Source: Curvibacter sp. GWA2_63_95 (GTDB lineage Bacteria > Pseudomonadota > Gammaproteobacteria > Burkholderiales > Burkholderiaceae_C). Taken from it: a stretch of 64,000 nucleotides of DNA. The stretch is taken from assembly GCA_001795455.1 (NCBI GenBank), contig MGPB01000030.1:62001-126000 (forward strand). The letters run 5' to 3'. Of the stretch, positions 30,311 through 40,144 are shown piece by piece (position 1 is the stretch's first letter; each line of letters opens with the position of its first letter). The notes beneath the pieces are model-generated. The model saw only the letters and a program-made list of their open reading frames with translations. It did not search any database and was not told where the DNA came from. A program made the translations under genes and the position numbers.

Positions 30311-31240
30311 ATGGCATTTTTTCTTGAAACCTTGCTCGGCGGCCTGATGGCCGGCATGTTGTATTCGCTGGTGGCGCTGGGCTTTGTGCTGATCTTCAAG
30401 GCCTCGGGCGTGTTCAACTTTGCCCAGGGCGCCATGGTGCTGTTTGCGGCATTGGCCATGGCGCGCTTTGCGGAGTGGATTCCCTTGCACCTGGGTATCA
30501 CCAACCCCGTGGCCGCCAACGTACTGGCATTTGTGGGCGCGGGCGTGGTGATGTTTGTGGTCGCCTGGATCATCGAGCGCCTGGTGTTGCGCCATCTGGT
30601 GAACCAGGAGGGCACTACGCTGTTGATGGCCACGCTGGGCATCACCTACTTCATGGAAGGCCTGGGGCAAACCATTTTTGGCAGCAGTATTTACAAGATC
30701 GACATTGGCATGCCCAAAGATCCGGTGATGATTTTGGAGAGCACCTTTGAAGGCGGCATCCTGATCAACAAGGAAGACTTCTATGCCGCGCTGATTGCCG
30801 CCGCGCTGGTCGCGCTGCTCAGTGTCTTCTTCCAAAAGACGGCCACCGGCCGTGCCTTGCGGGCGGTGGCTGACGACCACCAAGCCGCGCAATCCATCGG
30901 CATTCCGCTGAACCGCATCTGGGTCATCGTCTGGTGTGTGGCCGGTGTGGTGGCGCTGGTGGCCGGCATGATTTGGGGCAGCAAGCTGGGGGTGCAGTTC
31001 TCGCTGACCACCGTGGCCTTGCGTGCCTTGCCCGTGGTGATCTTGGGGGGGCTGACGTCGGTGCCCGGCGCGATTGTGGGCGGTTTGATCATCGGCGTGG
31101 GCGAGAAGCTGTCCGAGGTCTACCTGGGGCCCTATGTGGGCGGCGGCATTGAAATCTGGTTTGCCTATGTACTGGCGCTGGGCTTCCTGCTGATCCGGCC
31201 CCAAGGCCTGTTTGGCGAAAAAATAATCGATCGTGTATGA
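30311..31240 (+). CDS. livH: ABC transporter permease (LivH-like)
   Basis: LLGGLMAGMLYSLVALGFVLIFKASGVFNFAQGAM. Confidence 0.92.
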   Translation: MAFFLETLLGGLMAGMLYSLVALGFVLIFKASGVFNFAQGAMVLFAALAMARFAEWIPLHLGITNPVAANVLAFVGAGVVMFVVAWIIERLVLRHLVNQEGTTLLMATLGITYFMEGLGQTIFGSSIYKIDIGMPKDPVMILESTFEGGILINKEDFYAALIAAALVALLSVFFQKTATGRALRAVADDHQAAQSIGIPLNRIWVIVWCVAGVVALVAGMIWGSKLGVQFSLTTVALRALPVVILGGLTSVPGAIVGGLIIGVGEKLSEVYLGPYVGGGIEIWFAYVLALGFLLIRPQGLFGEKIIDRV

Positions 31241-31289
31241 CCCCCGTTTTGAACCAACGTTCCCAAGCCATTGCGTGCCCCAAGAGGCA

Positions 31290-31369
31290 GGGCGACAGTG
31301 GGCTTTGCGTAGGTAAAGGAGGAGCCCGCAATGCGGGCGGGGGACACGAAGCAAAGCGCACTGGCGCCC
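31290..31369. repeat. 80-bp imperfect palindrome between LivH and LivM genes
   Basis: GGGCGACAGTGGGCTTTGC ... GCAAAGCGCACTGGCGCCC (17 of 19 pairs), with internal GCCCGC-aat-GCGGGC at 31324-31338. Confidence 0.65.
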
Positions 31370-31401
31370 GGGCTGCCAGCTAACAGATTGCGAGAGAAAA
31401 A

Positions 31402-32478
31402 ATGTTCTACAGAGAAAACGGCCAATTCAAAACCACCTACCGCGCGGACCAGCAGATCTTTCCCATCGCGCAGGACCGTATCGCCATCCTGGCCATGCTG
31501 GTGGTGGGCTTTGCCGCGGTGCCCCTGCTGGCCAGCGACTACATGTTCCGTGCCATCCTGATTCCCTTTCTGATCTTCTCGCTGGCAGCGGTGGGGGTGA
31601 ACATTCTGGTGGGCTTTTGCGGCCAGATCTCGCTGGGCTCGGGCGCCTTCATGGCGGTGGGGGCGTATGCCGCCTACAACTTCTTTGTGCGCATTGAAGG
31701 CATGCCGCTGCTGGTGGCACTGCTCTTGGGCGGCGTGAGTTCCATGGTGTTTGGCATGGTGTTCGGTTTGCCCAGCTTGCGGGTCAAGGGGCTGTATCTG
31801 GCCGTGGCCACGCTTGCGGCGCAGTTTTTTGCAGACTGGATGTTCTTGCGCATCCAGTGGTTCACCAACAACTCGCCCTCGGGTTCGGTGTCGGTGTCCA
31901 ACCTGCAGGTGTTTGGCCTGTCGCTGGAGAGCCCGGTGGCCAAGTACATCTTCTGCCTGAGCCTGCTGGTCATCATTGCGCTACTGGCCAAAAACCTGGT
32001 GCGCGGCGCTGTGGGGCGCGAGTGGATGGCCATCCGCGACATGGACGTGGCGGCCGCGGTTATCGGGATCCGTCCCATGTACGCCAAGCTCAGCGCGTTT
32101 GCGGTCAGCTCCTTCATCGTGGGCGTGGCCGGTGCCCTGTGGGGCTTCATTTATCTGGGGGCCTGGGAGCCAGCGGCCTTCTCGGTGGACCAGTCGTTCA
32201 AGCTGCTGTTCATGGTGATCATCGGCGGCATGGGCTCCATCATGGGCAGTTTTTTTGGCGCGGCCTTCATCGTGGTGCTGCCCATTTTTCTGAGCCAGGT
32301 CCTGCCTGTGCTGGCCAGCCTGTTTGGGATTGAGATTTCCACTGCCGGCATCTCGCATGCCGAGCTGATGATTTTTGGCGGCCTGATTGTGTGGTTCCTG
32401 ATCGTGGAGCCGCATGGCCTGGCCAAGCTCTGGTCTATCGGTAAACAGAAATTGCGTTTGTGGCCTTTCCCTCACTGA
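31402..32478 (+). CDS. livM: ABC transporter permease (LivM-like)
   Basis: NILVGFCGQISLGSGAFMAVGAYAAY; GSIMGSFFGAAFIVVLP. Confidence 0.92.
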   Translation: MFYRENGQFKTTYRADQQIFPIAQDRIAILAMLVVGFAAVPLLASDYMFRAILIPFLIFSLAAVGVNILVGFCGQISLGSGAFMAVGAYAAYNFFVRIEGMPLLVALLLGGVSSMVFGMVFGLPSLRVKGLYLAVATLAAQFFADWMFLRIQWFTNNSPSGSVSVSNLQVFGLSLESPVAKYIFCLSLLVIIALLAKNLVRGAVGREWMAIRDMDVAAAVIGIRPMYAKLSAFAVSSFIVGVAGALWGFIYLGAWEPAAFSVDQSFKLLFMVIIGGMGSIMGSFFGAAFIVVLPIFLSQVLPVLASLFGIEISTAGISHAELMIFGGLIVWFLIVEPHGLAKLWSIGKQKLRLWPFPH

Positions 32479-32538
32479 GAAGGAAGAGCCAGGTTCCGGG
32501 TTCCCTCGTGCTTCAACACTTAATTACAGGAGAGACAA

Positions 32539-33858
32539 ATGAAGCTTTCTAAACTCGTTCTCGCAACCGTCGCGCTGGCCTCCGGGCTGGCGGCTGGCCA
32601 GGCCATGGCCCAGGCCAAGGAGCAGTTCATTCCGGTGCTGTCCTACCGCACCGGGCCCTACGCGCCCAACGGTGTGCCATGGGCCAATGGCTATGTGGAC
32701 TACATCAAGCTCACCAATGCGCGTGGTGGCATCAATGGTGTGAAGTTCAGCTTTGAAGAGTGCGAAACCGGGTACGACACCGCCCGCAGCGTGGAGTGCT
32801 ACGAGCGCTTGAAGAGCAAGGGTGCGTCCTTTGTGCAGCCGCTGTCCACCGGCGCTACGTTTGCCATTACCGAAAAAGCACCGGCCGACAAAATCCCCGT
32901 GGTGACGGTGGGCTATGGCCGCAGCGAAAGCGCGGATGGTTCGGTGTTCAAGTGGAACTTCCCGATTGCCGGCACCTACTGGGTGGCGGCTGACGCCATC
33001 ATGCAAGCGATCGCCAAGAAAGAAGGCGGCTTTGACAAGCTCAAGGGCAAGAAGCTGGCGCTGGTCTACCACGACAGCCCGTTTGGCAAGGAGCCCATCC
33101 CGCTGTTGCAAGAGCGCGCCGCCATGCATGGTTTCAACCTGCAGCTGCTGCCCGTGACTGCCCCCGGCGTGGAGCAGAAAGCCACCTGGTTGCAAGTGCG
33201 CCAGAACCGTCCTGACTACGTCGTGCTGTGGGGCTGGGGCGTCATGAACAGCACCGCCATCAAGGAAGCGCAAGCCACTGGCTACCCGCGCGAAAAGATG
33301 TATGGCGTGTGGTGGGCCGGTGCCGAGCCGGATGTGAAAGACGTGGCCGACGGTGCCAAGGGCTACAACGCCGTGACCATGCAGCACGGAGCCGAGCCCA
33401 ACTCCAAGTTGGTAAAGGACGTGATGGCCATGGTCCACGGCAAGGGCCAGGGCACGGGACCCAAAGATGAGGTGGGCCAGGTGCTCTACATGCGTGGCGC
33501 CATGAGCGCGATGCTGGCGATTGAAGGTGTGCGCTCTGCCCAAGACCGCTTTGGCAAGGGCAAGGTCATGACCGGCGAGCAAGTGCGCTGGGGCCTGGAA
33601 AACCTGAACCTGACCCAGCCCAAGCTGGACGCCCTGGGCTTTGCCGGCGTGATGCGCCCCATCAGCACCTCCTGTGTGGACCACATGGGTGCTTCGTGGG
33701 CCCGTATCCACACCTGGGATGGCAAGGCCTGGAAGTTCACCTCGGATTGGCTGCAGGGAGATGAACAAATCATCAAACCCCTGGTCAAGAGCACGGCTGC
33801 CAAGTACGCCACCGAGAAGAAGCTGACACCGCGTACCCCTGCAGATTGCCAAAGCTGA
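32539..33858 (+). CDS. ABC transporter substrate-binding protein (Peripla_BP_6/LivK-like)
   Basis: Signal peptide; SYRTGPYAPNGVPWANGYVDYIKLTNARGGINGVKFSFEECETGYDTARSVECYERL. Confidence 0.9.
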   Translation: MKLSKLVLATVALASGLAAGQAMAQAKEQFIPVLSYRTGPYAPNGVPWANGYVDYIKLTNARGGINGVKFSFEECETGYDTARSVECYERLKSKGASFVQPLSTGATFAITEKAPADKIPVVTVGYGRSESADGSVFKWNFPIAGTYWVAADAIMQAIAKKEGGFDKLKGKKLALVYHDSPFGKEPIPLLQERAAMHGFNLQLLPVTAPGVEQKATWLQVRQNRPDYVVLWGWGVMNSTAIKEAQATGYPREKMYGVWWAGAEPDVKDVADGAKGYNAVTMQHGAEPNSKLVKDVMAMVHGKGQGTGPKDEVGQVLYMRGAMSAMLAIEGVRSAQDRFGKGKVMTGEQVRWGLENLNLTQPKLDALGFAGVMRPISTSCVDHMGASWARIHTWDGKAWKFTSDWLQGDEQIIKPLVKSTAAKYATEKKLTPRTPADCQS

Positions 33859-33996
33859 TGCTTTGGCAATCTTTGGGGATGCGGTGTTACCGCCTGTATT
33901 GACGGCACCCTCCCCAACCCCTCCCGCCGAGCGGGAGGGGCAGCGGCCCTCGCGGGCCGCCAATCGACAGCGCTGCGATGCAGCTTTGTCGATTGG
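33843..33996. other. array of four stem-loops between the SBP gene and LivF gene
   Basis: AGATTGCCAAAG/CTTTGGCAATCT (33843-33872); CCCCTCCCGC/GCGGGAGGGG (33918-33940); GCGGCCC/GGGCCGC (33943-33960); CCAATCGACA/TGTCGATTGG with nested GCTGC/GCAGC (33960-33996). Confidence 0.7.
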
Positions 33997-34009
33997 TAAA
34001 GGCAAACCT

Positions 34010-34819
34010 ATGGAACCGAAAAACATTGTTCTCAACGTGAATGGCATCGAGGTCATTTACAACCACGTCATCTTGGTGCTCAAGGGCGTGTCGCTGCAGG
34101 TGCCCGAAGGCGGCATTGTGGCCATCCTGGGGGGCAACGGTGCGGGCAAGACCACCACCTTGCGCGCCGTGTCCAACCTGTTGGCGGGTGAGCGCGGTGC
34201 CGTGACCAAGGGCAGCATCGAGCTGCGCGGTGAGCGCATCGAGAACCTGAGCCCGGCCGACCTGGTGCAGCGCGGCGTGGTGCAGGTGATGGAGGGGCGC
34301 CACTGCTTTGCCCACCTGACGATTGAAGAAAACCTGCTGACCGGTGGCTACACGCGCAAGAGCAAGGCCGAGGTGGCGGCGAACCTGGAGAAGGTCTACG
34401 CCTACTTCCCGCGCCTCAAGACCCGCCGCACTTCGCAGGCGGCCTACACCTCAGGCGGCGAGCAGCAGATGTGCGCGATTGGCCGCGCGCTGATGGCCAA
34501 CCCCAGCATGGTGCTGCTGGACGAGCCCTCCATGGGCCTGGCGCCGCAGATCGTGGAAGAGGTGTTCGAGATTGTGAAAGACCTCAACGCCAAAGAGCGC
34601 GTGACCTTTTTGCTGGCCGAGCAGAACACCAACATGGCCCTCAAGTACGCCGACTACGGCTACATCATGGAAAGCGGCCGAGTGGTGATGGATGGCGCCG
34701 CCGAGGACCTGCGCAGCAACGAGGACGTGAAGGAGTTCTACCTGGGCGTGGGCGGGGGCGAGCGCAAGAGCTTCAAGGATGTGAAAAGTTACAAGCGCCG
34801 CAAGCGCTGGCTGGCTTGA
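34010..34819 (+). CDS. livF: branched-chain amino acid-type ABC transporter ATP-binding protein (LivF-like)
   Basis: GGNGAGKTTTLRAVSNLL, SGGEQQMCAIGRALMANPSMVLLDEPSMGLAP. Confidence 0.9.
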   Translation: MEPKNIVLNVNGIEVIYNHVILVLKGVSLQVPEGGIVAILGGNGAGKTTTLRAVSNLLAGERGAVTKGSIELRGERIENLSPADLVQRGVVQVMEGRHCFAHLTIEENLLTGGYTRKSKAEVAANLEKVYAYFPRLKTRRTSQAAYTSGGEQQMCAIGRALMANPSMVLLDEPSMGLAPQIVEEVFEIVKDLNAKERVTFLLAEQNTNMALKYADYGYIMESGRVVMDGAAEDLRSNEDVKEFYLGVGGGERKSFKDVKSYKRRKRWLA

Positions 34820-34822
34820 GTT

Positions 34823-34876
34823 GCTATGTTTTTAATAGCTGCTTGCGCATATTCCATCGGGGCTAGAGCCCTAAAA
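34823..34876 (+). repeat. dispersed stem-loop repeat, copy 7
   Basis: gctatgtttttaatagctgcttgcgcatattccatcggggctagagcc. Confidence 0.85.
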
Positions 34877-34903
34877 CACCCTTAAACCCCTCGGCAGCCC
34901 ACC

Positions 34904-36157
34904 ATGACCAGACCCTACGACGCCCTGGAAACCCGTTCCCCTGCCGAGCGCGAAGCCGCGCTGATGGCCGCCCTGCCCGCGCAAGTGGCGCATGCCCAGC
35001 GCCACGCGCCGGCATTTGCCCGCATTCTGGCGGGTGTGGAGGCGTCCCGGGTGGTCGACCGTGCCGCCTTGGCCCGATTGCCGGTGACGCGCAAAACCGA
35101 GTTGCAGGGCCTGCAGCAGGCTGCACGCGAGCAGGGGGGCAATGTGTTTGGAGGGTTCAGTGCGCTGGGCTTTGGTGCGGCCATGCCGCGTGTGTTTGCC
35201 AGCCCGGGCCCGATCTATGAACCCGAGGGCACCGCACGCGACTACTGGCGCATGGCGCGTGCCATCTATGCCGCGGGTTTTCGGCCCGGGGAGCTGATCC
35301 ACAACAGTTTCAGTTACCACTTTGTGCCTGCCGGTTCGATGATGGAGACCGGTGCCCATGCGCTGGGCTGCACCGTGTTCCCCGGTGGCACCGGCCAGAC
35401 CGAGCAGCAGGTGCAGGCCATGCGCGAGTTGCAACCCGCGGGTTACATCGGCACGCCCAGTTTCCTGAAGATCATTCTGGAGAAGGCTGCCGAAATGGGC
35501 GTGACCATCCCCAGCGTCACCAAAGCCATGTTTGGCGGCGAGGCGTTTCCACCGTCCTTGCGCGACTGGTTTTTGGCGCACGGCGTGGATGGGTATCAGT
35601 GTTACGCCACGGCCGATTTGGGGCTGATTGCCTATGAAACTTCGGCCCGCGAAGGCTTGGTGCTGGACGAAGGCGTGATTGTGGAGATCGTGCGCCCCGG
35701 CACCGGCGACCCGGTGGCTGACGGGGAGGTCGGGGAGGTGGTGGTGACCACGCTGGGCGCGGGCTACCCCTTGGTGCGGTTTGGCACGGGCGATTTGTCC
35801 GCTGTGCTGGTCGGGGCCTGCCCTACGGGGCGCACCAACACCCGTATCAAAGGCTGGATGGGCCGGGCCGACCAGACCACCAAGGTGCGCGGCATGTTTG
35901 TGCACGCCAAGCAGGTGGACGAGATTGCCAAGCGTTTTGCCGAGGTGCTGCGGGCGCGACTGGTGGTGAGTGGAGAGATGGCCAGCGACGCCATGGCCTT
36001 GCACATCGAGGTGCAGGGCAACCCGGAGGGGCTGGCCAGCCGGGTGGGCGAGGCCATCCGCGACGTGACCAAGCTGCGCGGTGATGTGGTGCTGGTGGCA
36101 CCGGGCAGCTTGCCCAATGACGGCAAGGTGATTGAAGACGCGCGCAGCTACCGCTAG
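34904..36157 (+). CDS. phenylacetate-CoA ligase-like AMP-binding enzyme
   Basis: LARLPVTRKTELQ, FPGGTGQTEQQVQ, GYQCYATADLGLIAYET, TTLGAGYPLVRFGTGDLSAVL. Confidence 0.85.
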   Translation: MTRPYDALETRSPAEREAALMAALPAQVAHAQRHAPAFARILAGVEASRVVDRAALARLPVTRKTELQGLQQAAREQGGNVFGGFSALGFGAAMPRVFASPGPIYEPEGTARDYWRMARAIYAAGFRPGELIHNSFSYHFVPAGSMMETGAHALGCTVFPGGTGQTEQQVQAMRELQPAGYIGTPSFLKIILEKAAEMGVTIPSVTKAMFGGEAFPPSLRDWFLAHGVDGYQCYATADLGLIAYETSAREGLVLDEGVIVEIVRPGTGDPVADGEVGEVVVTTLGAGYPLVRFGTGDLSAVLVGACPTGRTNTRIKGWMGRADQTTKVRGMFVHAKQVDEIAKRFAEVLRARLVVSGEMASDAMALHIEVQGNPEGLASRVGEAIRDVTKLRGDVVLVAPGSLPNDGKVIEDARSYR

Positions 36158-36358
36158 GGAACGGGTGCACACTCGTGCCGGGCAAGGGTTTTCCCGAGCT
36201 GTTGAACACCACAGTTACCAAGGTCTGCGGGCATCGATAACCTTGGCGCGGCTGATATAGGATTTCGCAGCCCAAGACCCCTGATCGCCAGGTGCTTTTC
36301 GCATGACAGCGCGTGCCGGGGCAGGCTAGACTGCACACATTAACCAGGAGACTGACCC

Positions 36359-37330
36359 ATGAAAAAACTGCTCATCGTTGCGGCTGCTCTAGCGGCCATT
36401 GGTGCCCACGCACAAAGCTACCCTTCCAAACCGATTTCCATCGTGGTGCCCTTCACTGCAGGCGGACCCACGGACCGTGTGGCCCGTGACCTGGCCGAAG
36501 CCATGCGCAAGCCCCTGGGTGGCGTGAGCATCATCATTGACAACGTAGCGGGTGCCGGTAGCTCCATTGGCTCCAACAAGGTGGCCAAGGCTGCGCCTGA
36601 TGGTTACACCCTGCTGGTGAACCACATCGCCATGGGCACCATGCCATCGTTGCTGCGCAACATGCCGTTCAAGGTCGAGTCGGACTTCGAGTACGTGGGC
36701 ATGATCAATGACGTGCCCATGACCCTGATCGGACGCCCCACATTGCCCGCCCAGAACTACAAAGACCTGAGCGGCTGGATTGCGCAGAACAAGGGCAAGA
36801 TCAACTTGGGCAATGCCGGCATTGGCTCCGCCTCCCACCTGTGCGGCCTGTTGTTCCAGAACGCAGTGGCCACCGACATGACCACGGTTCCCTACAAGGG
36901 CACGGCTCCGGCCATGACCGACTTGATGGGCGGCCAAATCGACCTGATGTGTGACCAGACCACCAACACCACACAGCAAATCGAAGGCAAGAAGGTCATT
37001 GCCTATGCAGTGACTACCTCCAAGCCCCTGACCACGCCCGCACTCAAGAGCCTGCCTACCTTGCAAGAATCGGGTCTGAAGGGTTTTGAAGTCACCATCT
37101 GGCATGGCATTTATGCCCCCAAAGGTACGCCGGCCGACGTGCTGGCAAAGTTGAATACAGCCTTGAAGGCCGCGTTGAAGGACCCTGACTTCATCAAGAA
37201 ACAGGAGGCTTTGGGTGCCGTGGTGGTGACCGACAAGCGCGTGGAGCCCGCAGAGCACAAGAAGTTTGTGGCTGCCGAAATCGCCAAGTGGAGCCCTGTG
37301 ATCAAGGCCGCTGGCGTGTACGCTGACTAA
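36359..37330 (+). CDS. Bug/TctC-family tripartite tricarboxylate substrate-binding protein
   Basis: Signal peptide; YPSKPISIVVPFTAGGPTDRVARDLAEAM. Confidence 0.92.
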   Translation: MKKLLIVAAALAAIGAHAQSYPSKPISIVVPFTAGGPTDRVARDLAEAMRKPLGGVSIIIDNVAGAGSSIGSNKVAKAAPDGYTLLVNHIAMGTMPSLLRNMPFKVESDFEYVGMINDVPMTLIGRPTLPAQNYKDLSGWIAQNKGKINLGNAGIGSASHLCGLLFQNAVATDMTTVPYKGTAPAMTDLMGGQIDLMCDQTTNTTQQIEGKKVIAYAVTTSKPLTTPALKSLPTLQESGLKGFEVTIWHGIYAPKGTPADVLAKLNTALKAALKDPDFIKKQEALGAVVVTDKRVEPAEHKKFVAAEIAKWSPVIKAAGVYAD

Positions 37331-37365
37331 GCCTGCGTTTTTCTTGCCCCCCAGGGGCTGAGCCA

Positions 37366-37405
37366 ATCGTCTGGTGGTGCCTAGGTGCCCCAGACGATTT
37401 CTTTT
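37366..37405 (+). terminator. candidate intrinsic terminator for the TctC-like gene, overlapping the 3' end of the convergent DUF1840 gene
   Basis: ATCGTCTGG...CCAGACGAT (9-bp arms) followed by ttctttttg. Confidence 0.5.
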
Positions 37406-37713
37406 TGGGCCTGCAGGCTACGACGCAGCATGTCCAGAATCGGCGTGGCGCGCTGGCGCAGCGCAATGCCTGCGGGCGTGCTGTCCTCCTCGCCGTTGGC
37501 CTTCGCGTTCAGGGCGGCTTGCGCACGCTGGGCGTCTTCTTCGGCAATGGCGGCCTCCAGGGCGGCTTGGGCGGCTGGCATGTCCTCGGGCAGGAGGATG
37601 CCTTTGGCGGGGGCGCCTTCCTCGAACTTGCCCCAGATTTGCAGGATCTGACGGCCATTGGGTTCGAGCATGATGACGTCGCTGGCGACCTTGGATTTGA
37701 ACTTGTAGAGCAT
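37381..37713 (-). CDS. DUF1840-like protein
   Basis: MLYKFKSKVASDVIMLEPNGRQILQIWGK...ILLPEDMPAAQAALEAAI. Confidence 0.75.
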   Translation of the reverse strand: MLYKFKSKVASDVIMLEPNGRQILQIWGKFEEGAPAKGILLPEDMPAAQAALEAAIAEEDAQRAQAALNAKANGEEDSTPAGIALRQRATPILDMLRRSLQAQKEIVWGT

Positions 37714-37788
37714 GGCGATGGACTCCGGTTTTGTGGTGCAATGTGCCCACCCTTTTACCCCAAATGCAATTCACCGAGGAGCAGCACC

Positions 37789-38115
37789 GTGGCAGACCTT
37801 CACATTCTTCGAGAACACACCCTGGGCTTGGCCGGTGCTCGCAAGATCGCCTTTGAATGGGCCGAGCAGGTGGAGCAGGAATTTGACATGGCGTGTGTGT
37901 ACGCCGAAGGCAAGACGGAGGATGAGGTGAGTTTCAAGCGCTCGGGCGTGAACGGCACCCTGCGGGTGACCAAGGATCAGTTTGAACTGGATGCCAAGCT
38001 GGGGTTCTTGCTGGGGGCCTTCAAGGACAAGATCGAGGCCGAGATTGTCAAGAACCTGGACCAGTTGCTGGCGCCCAAGGCGACCAAGTCCAAAGTGGGG
38101 GCGAAAAAAAAGTAG
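37789..38115 (+). CDS. polyhydroxyalkanoic acid system family protein (GTG start)
   Basis: ADLHILREHTLGLAGARKIAFEWAEQVEQEFDM...DQFELDAKLGFLLGAFKDKIEAEIVKNLDQLL. Confidence 0.75.
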   Translation: MADLHILREHTLGLAGARKIAFEWAEQVEQEFDMACVYAEGKTEDEVSFKRSGVNGTLRVTKDQFELDAKLGFLLGAFKDKIEAEIVKNLDQLLAPKATKSKVGAKKK

Positions 38116-38121
38116 CATGAC

Positions 38122-38175
38122 GCTACTTTTTTGATAGCTGCTTGCGCAGCATCTGCAGGCGTTGGAGCCTGATTT
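38122..38175 (+). repeat. dispersed stem-loop repeat, copy 8
   Basis: gctacttttttgatagctgcttgcgcagcatctgcaggcgttggagcc. Confidence 0.8.
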
Positions 38176-38440
38176 AGCCCAAAGATTCGATCAGGTCGAT
38201 GTACTGCTGCATGGCGTCATCGCCGCTGATGCCCTTGAAGCCACTCCATGCGTCCCATTTGGCACGACCCACCATGTCGGCAAAGCCGGGTTTCTTCTCG
38301 GTGTTGTCCCCGGCGGTGGCTTGTTTGTAGAGCGCATAGATCTTGAGCAGCGTGCCGTTGTCGGGGCGCTCGCTCAGGTTTTTGGAATTTGCTACGGCGG
38401 CTTCAAAAGCGGCTTTCAGGTCGGCCATGGTGTTCTCCAT
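38174..38440 (-). CDS. acyl-CoA-binding protein (ACBP)
   Basis: LKAAFEAAVANSKNLSERPDNGTLLKIYALYKQATAGD...GRAKWDAWSGFKGISGDDAMQQYIDLIE. Confidence 0.92.
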   Translation of the reverse strand: MENTMADLKAAFEAAVANSKNLSERPDNGTLLKIYALYKQATAGDNTEKKPGFADMVGRAKWDAWSGFKGISGDDAMQQYIDLIESLG

Positions 38441-38523
38441 TGATGGTTACCCGCGTATCTTAAGGGGCGTTTTCACTGCAGAATAGGCGCGCACCCCCAA
38501 CCCCTGTTTAGCGCGGAGATTCC

Positions 38524-40131
38524 ATGGTCACCCGAGTTCTTGCCCAAGATGTTGCCCAGAAGGCCAAACGCCGTGTTGCCGCCACCGTTGCCCCCGTTGG
38601 TCCGGTGGCCAAGAAGGCGACCCGCCAGGCCCAGAAAGCCGCACGGGTGGTGCAGAAAAATGTGACCGATGCAGTGGTGGGTTCCCTGGGCTTGCATGGC
38701 GAACGCATGAGCAAGGTCGACACCGCCTGGCTGCGCATGGATTCGGCCGCGAACCTGATGATGATTGTGGGCGTGTGGGTGATCCACCCCAAGCTCAAAC
38801 TGGCCGATCTGCAGCTGCGCATTGAAGAGCGCTTGCTCAAGTACCCGCGCTTTGTGCAGTGCGCTGTGGAAGACGCGGCCGGTGCCACCTGGGTGAAAGA
38901 TCCGGCCTTCAACATCGGCAACCACCTGGTCACTGAAACCCTGGCCAAAAAGCCTGCGGGCCGCGAGCAGGAGGCCCTGCAAGACCGCTTGGCCCAGTTG
39001 ACCATGGAGCCGCTGGACAAGCGGCACCCGCTGTGGCAAATCCACTTGGTGGAGGATTACAAGGGTGGCTCGGCCATGATGGTGCGCATTCACCACTGCA
39101 TTGCCGATGGCATTGCGCTGATCTCGGTCACCCAGTCGCTGGTGGATGGTGGTGCTCCGCCACCCCAGCGCACACCGCGTGAAGCCCGCGCCGATGGGTT
39201 GGAGGGGGCAGAGGAATGGATTGCCAATGCCTTGCTCAAGCCCTTTACCAGCATGACCGTGAAGGCGCTGGGCGCGGCGGGTGAGGGGGCTGCCCGGTCC
39301 ATGGGTTTGCTGATGGAGCCGCAAAAAGGCATGGAGCAGGGCATGCACAACTCGGTGGATGCCGCCAAGATGGCCTACCAGGTGGTCAGTGACCTGGCGT
39401 CATTGGCACTGATGCCGGATGACTCACCTACCCGCCTGAAAGGCCTGCCCGGCAACCGCAAACGCGTGGCCTGGTGCCCGCCGATTCCGCTGGAGGAGGT
39501 GAAGGCGGTTGGCAAGGCGCTGAACTGCTCCATCAACGACGTGCTGCTGAGCTGCGTGGCGGGCGCGATTGGCGAGTACCTGAAAGAGCAGGGCGAAGTG
39601 GTAACGGGCAAGGAGATTCGCGCCATGGTGCCGGTGAACCTGCGCCCCATGGAGCAGGCCTACAAGCTGGGTAACCAATTCGGCCTGGCGCCGCTGGTGC
39701 TGCCGATTGGGGTGGACAACCCGGTGGAGCGCGTGTACGAGGTGCGCACCCGTATGCGCGGGCTCAAGGGCAGCATGCAGCCGCTGCTGGCCTTTGGCTT
39801 GCTGGCGGTGGCGGGCTTGCTGATCAAACCCGCACAAGACGCCTTGCTCAACCTGTTCTCCAAAAAAACCACGGCCGTGATGACCAATGTGCCGGGGCCA
39901 CGCGAGAAGCTCAAGATTTGTGGGTCAACCATTGAAGAAACGCTGTTCTGGGTGCCCCAGAGCGGCTCGGTGGGGCTGGGTGTGTCCATCCTGAGCTACG
40001 GCGGGGGGGTGCAGTTCGGCGTGGTATCCGATGCCAAGCTGTGCCCGGACCCGCAGAAAATCATTGACCAGTTTGAGCCCGAGTTTGCCAAGCTCTCCAT
40101 GCTCACCCTGATGCTGCCCTGGGGCGACTGA
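38524..40131 (+). CDS. wax ester synthase/diacylglycerol acyltransferase (WS/DGAT) family protein
   Basis: HHCIADG (HHxxxDG active site); LGLHGERMSKVDTAWLRMD N-terminus; MTNVPGPREKLKICGSTIEE C-terminal motif. Confidence 0.92.
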   Translation: MVTRVLAQDVAQKAKRRVAATVAPVGPVAKKATRQAQKAARVVQKNVTDAVVGSLGLHGERMSKVDTAWLRMDSAANLMMIVGVWVIHPKLKLADLQLRIEERLLKYPRFVQCAVEDAAGATWVKDPAFNIGNHLVTETLAKKPAGREQEALQDRLAQLTMEPLDKRHPLWQIHLVEDYKGGSAMMVRIHHCIADGIALISVTQSLVDGGAPPPQRTPREARADGLEGAEEWIANALLKPFTSMTVKALGAAGEGAARSMGLLMEPQKGMEQGMHNSVDAAKMAYQVVSDLASLALMPDDSPTRLKGLPGNRKRVAWCPPIPLEEVKAVGKALNCSINDVLLSCVAGAIGEYLKEQGEVVTGKEIRAMVPVNLRPMEQAYKLGNQFGLAPLVLPIGVDNPVERVYEVRTRMRGLKGSMQPLLAFGLLAVAGLLIKPAQDALLNLFSKKTTAVMTNVPGPREKLKICGSTIEETLFWVPQSGSVGLGVSILSYGGGVQFGVVSDAKLCPDPQKIIDQFEPEFAKLSMLTLMLPWGD

Positions 40132-40144
40132 GCCCCGCCGCGAC

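Noticed and set aside
29192-31354. 720-aa minus-strand ORF
   Set aside because: Antisense to livG/livH-like genes; His/Gln-rich low-plausibility translation with no domain motif.
32524-34056. 510-aa minus-strand ORF
   Set aside because: Antisense shadow of the SBP gene; no recognisable domain.
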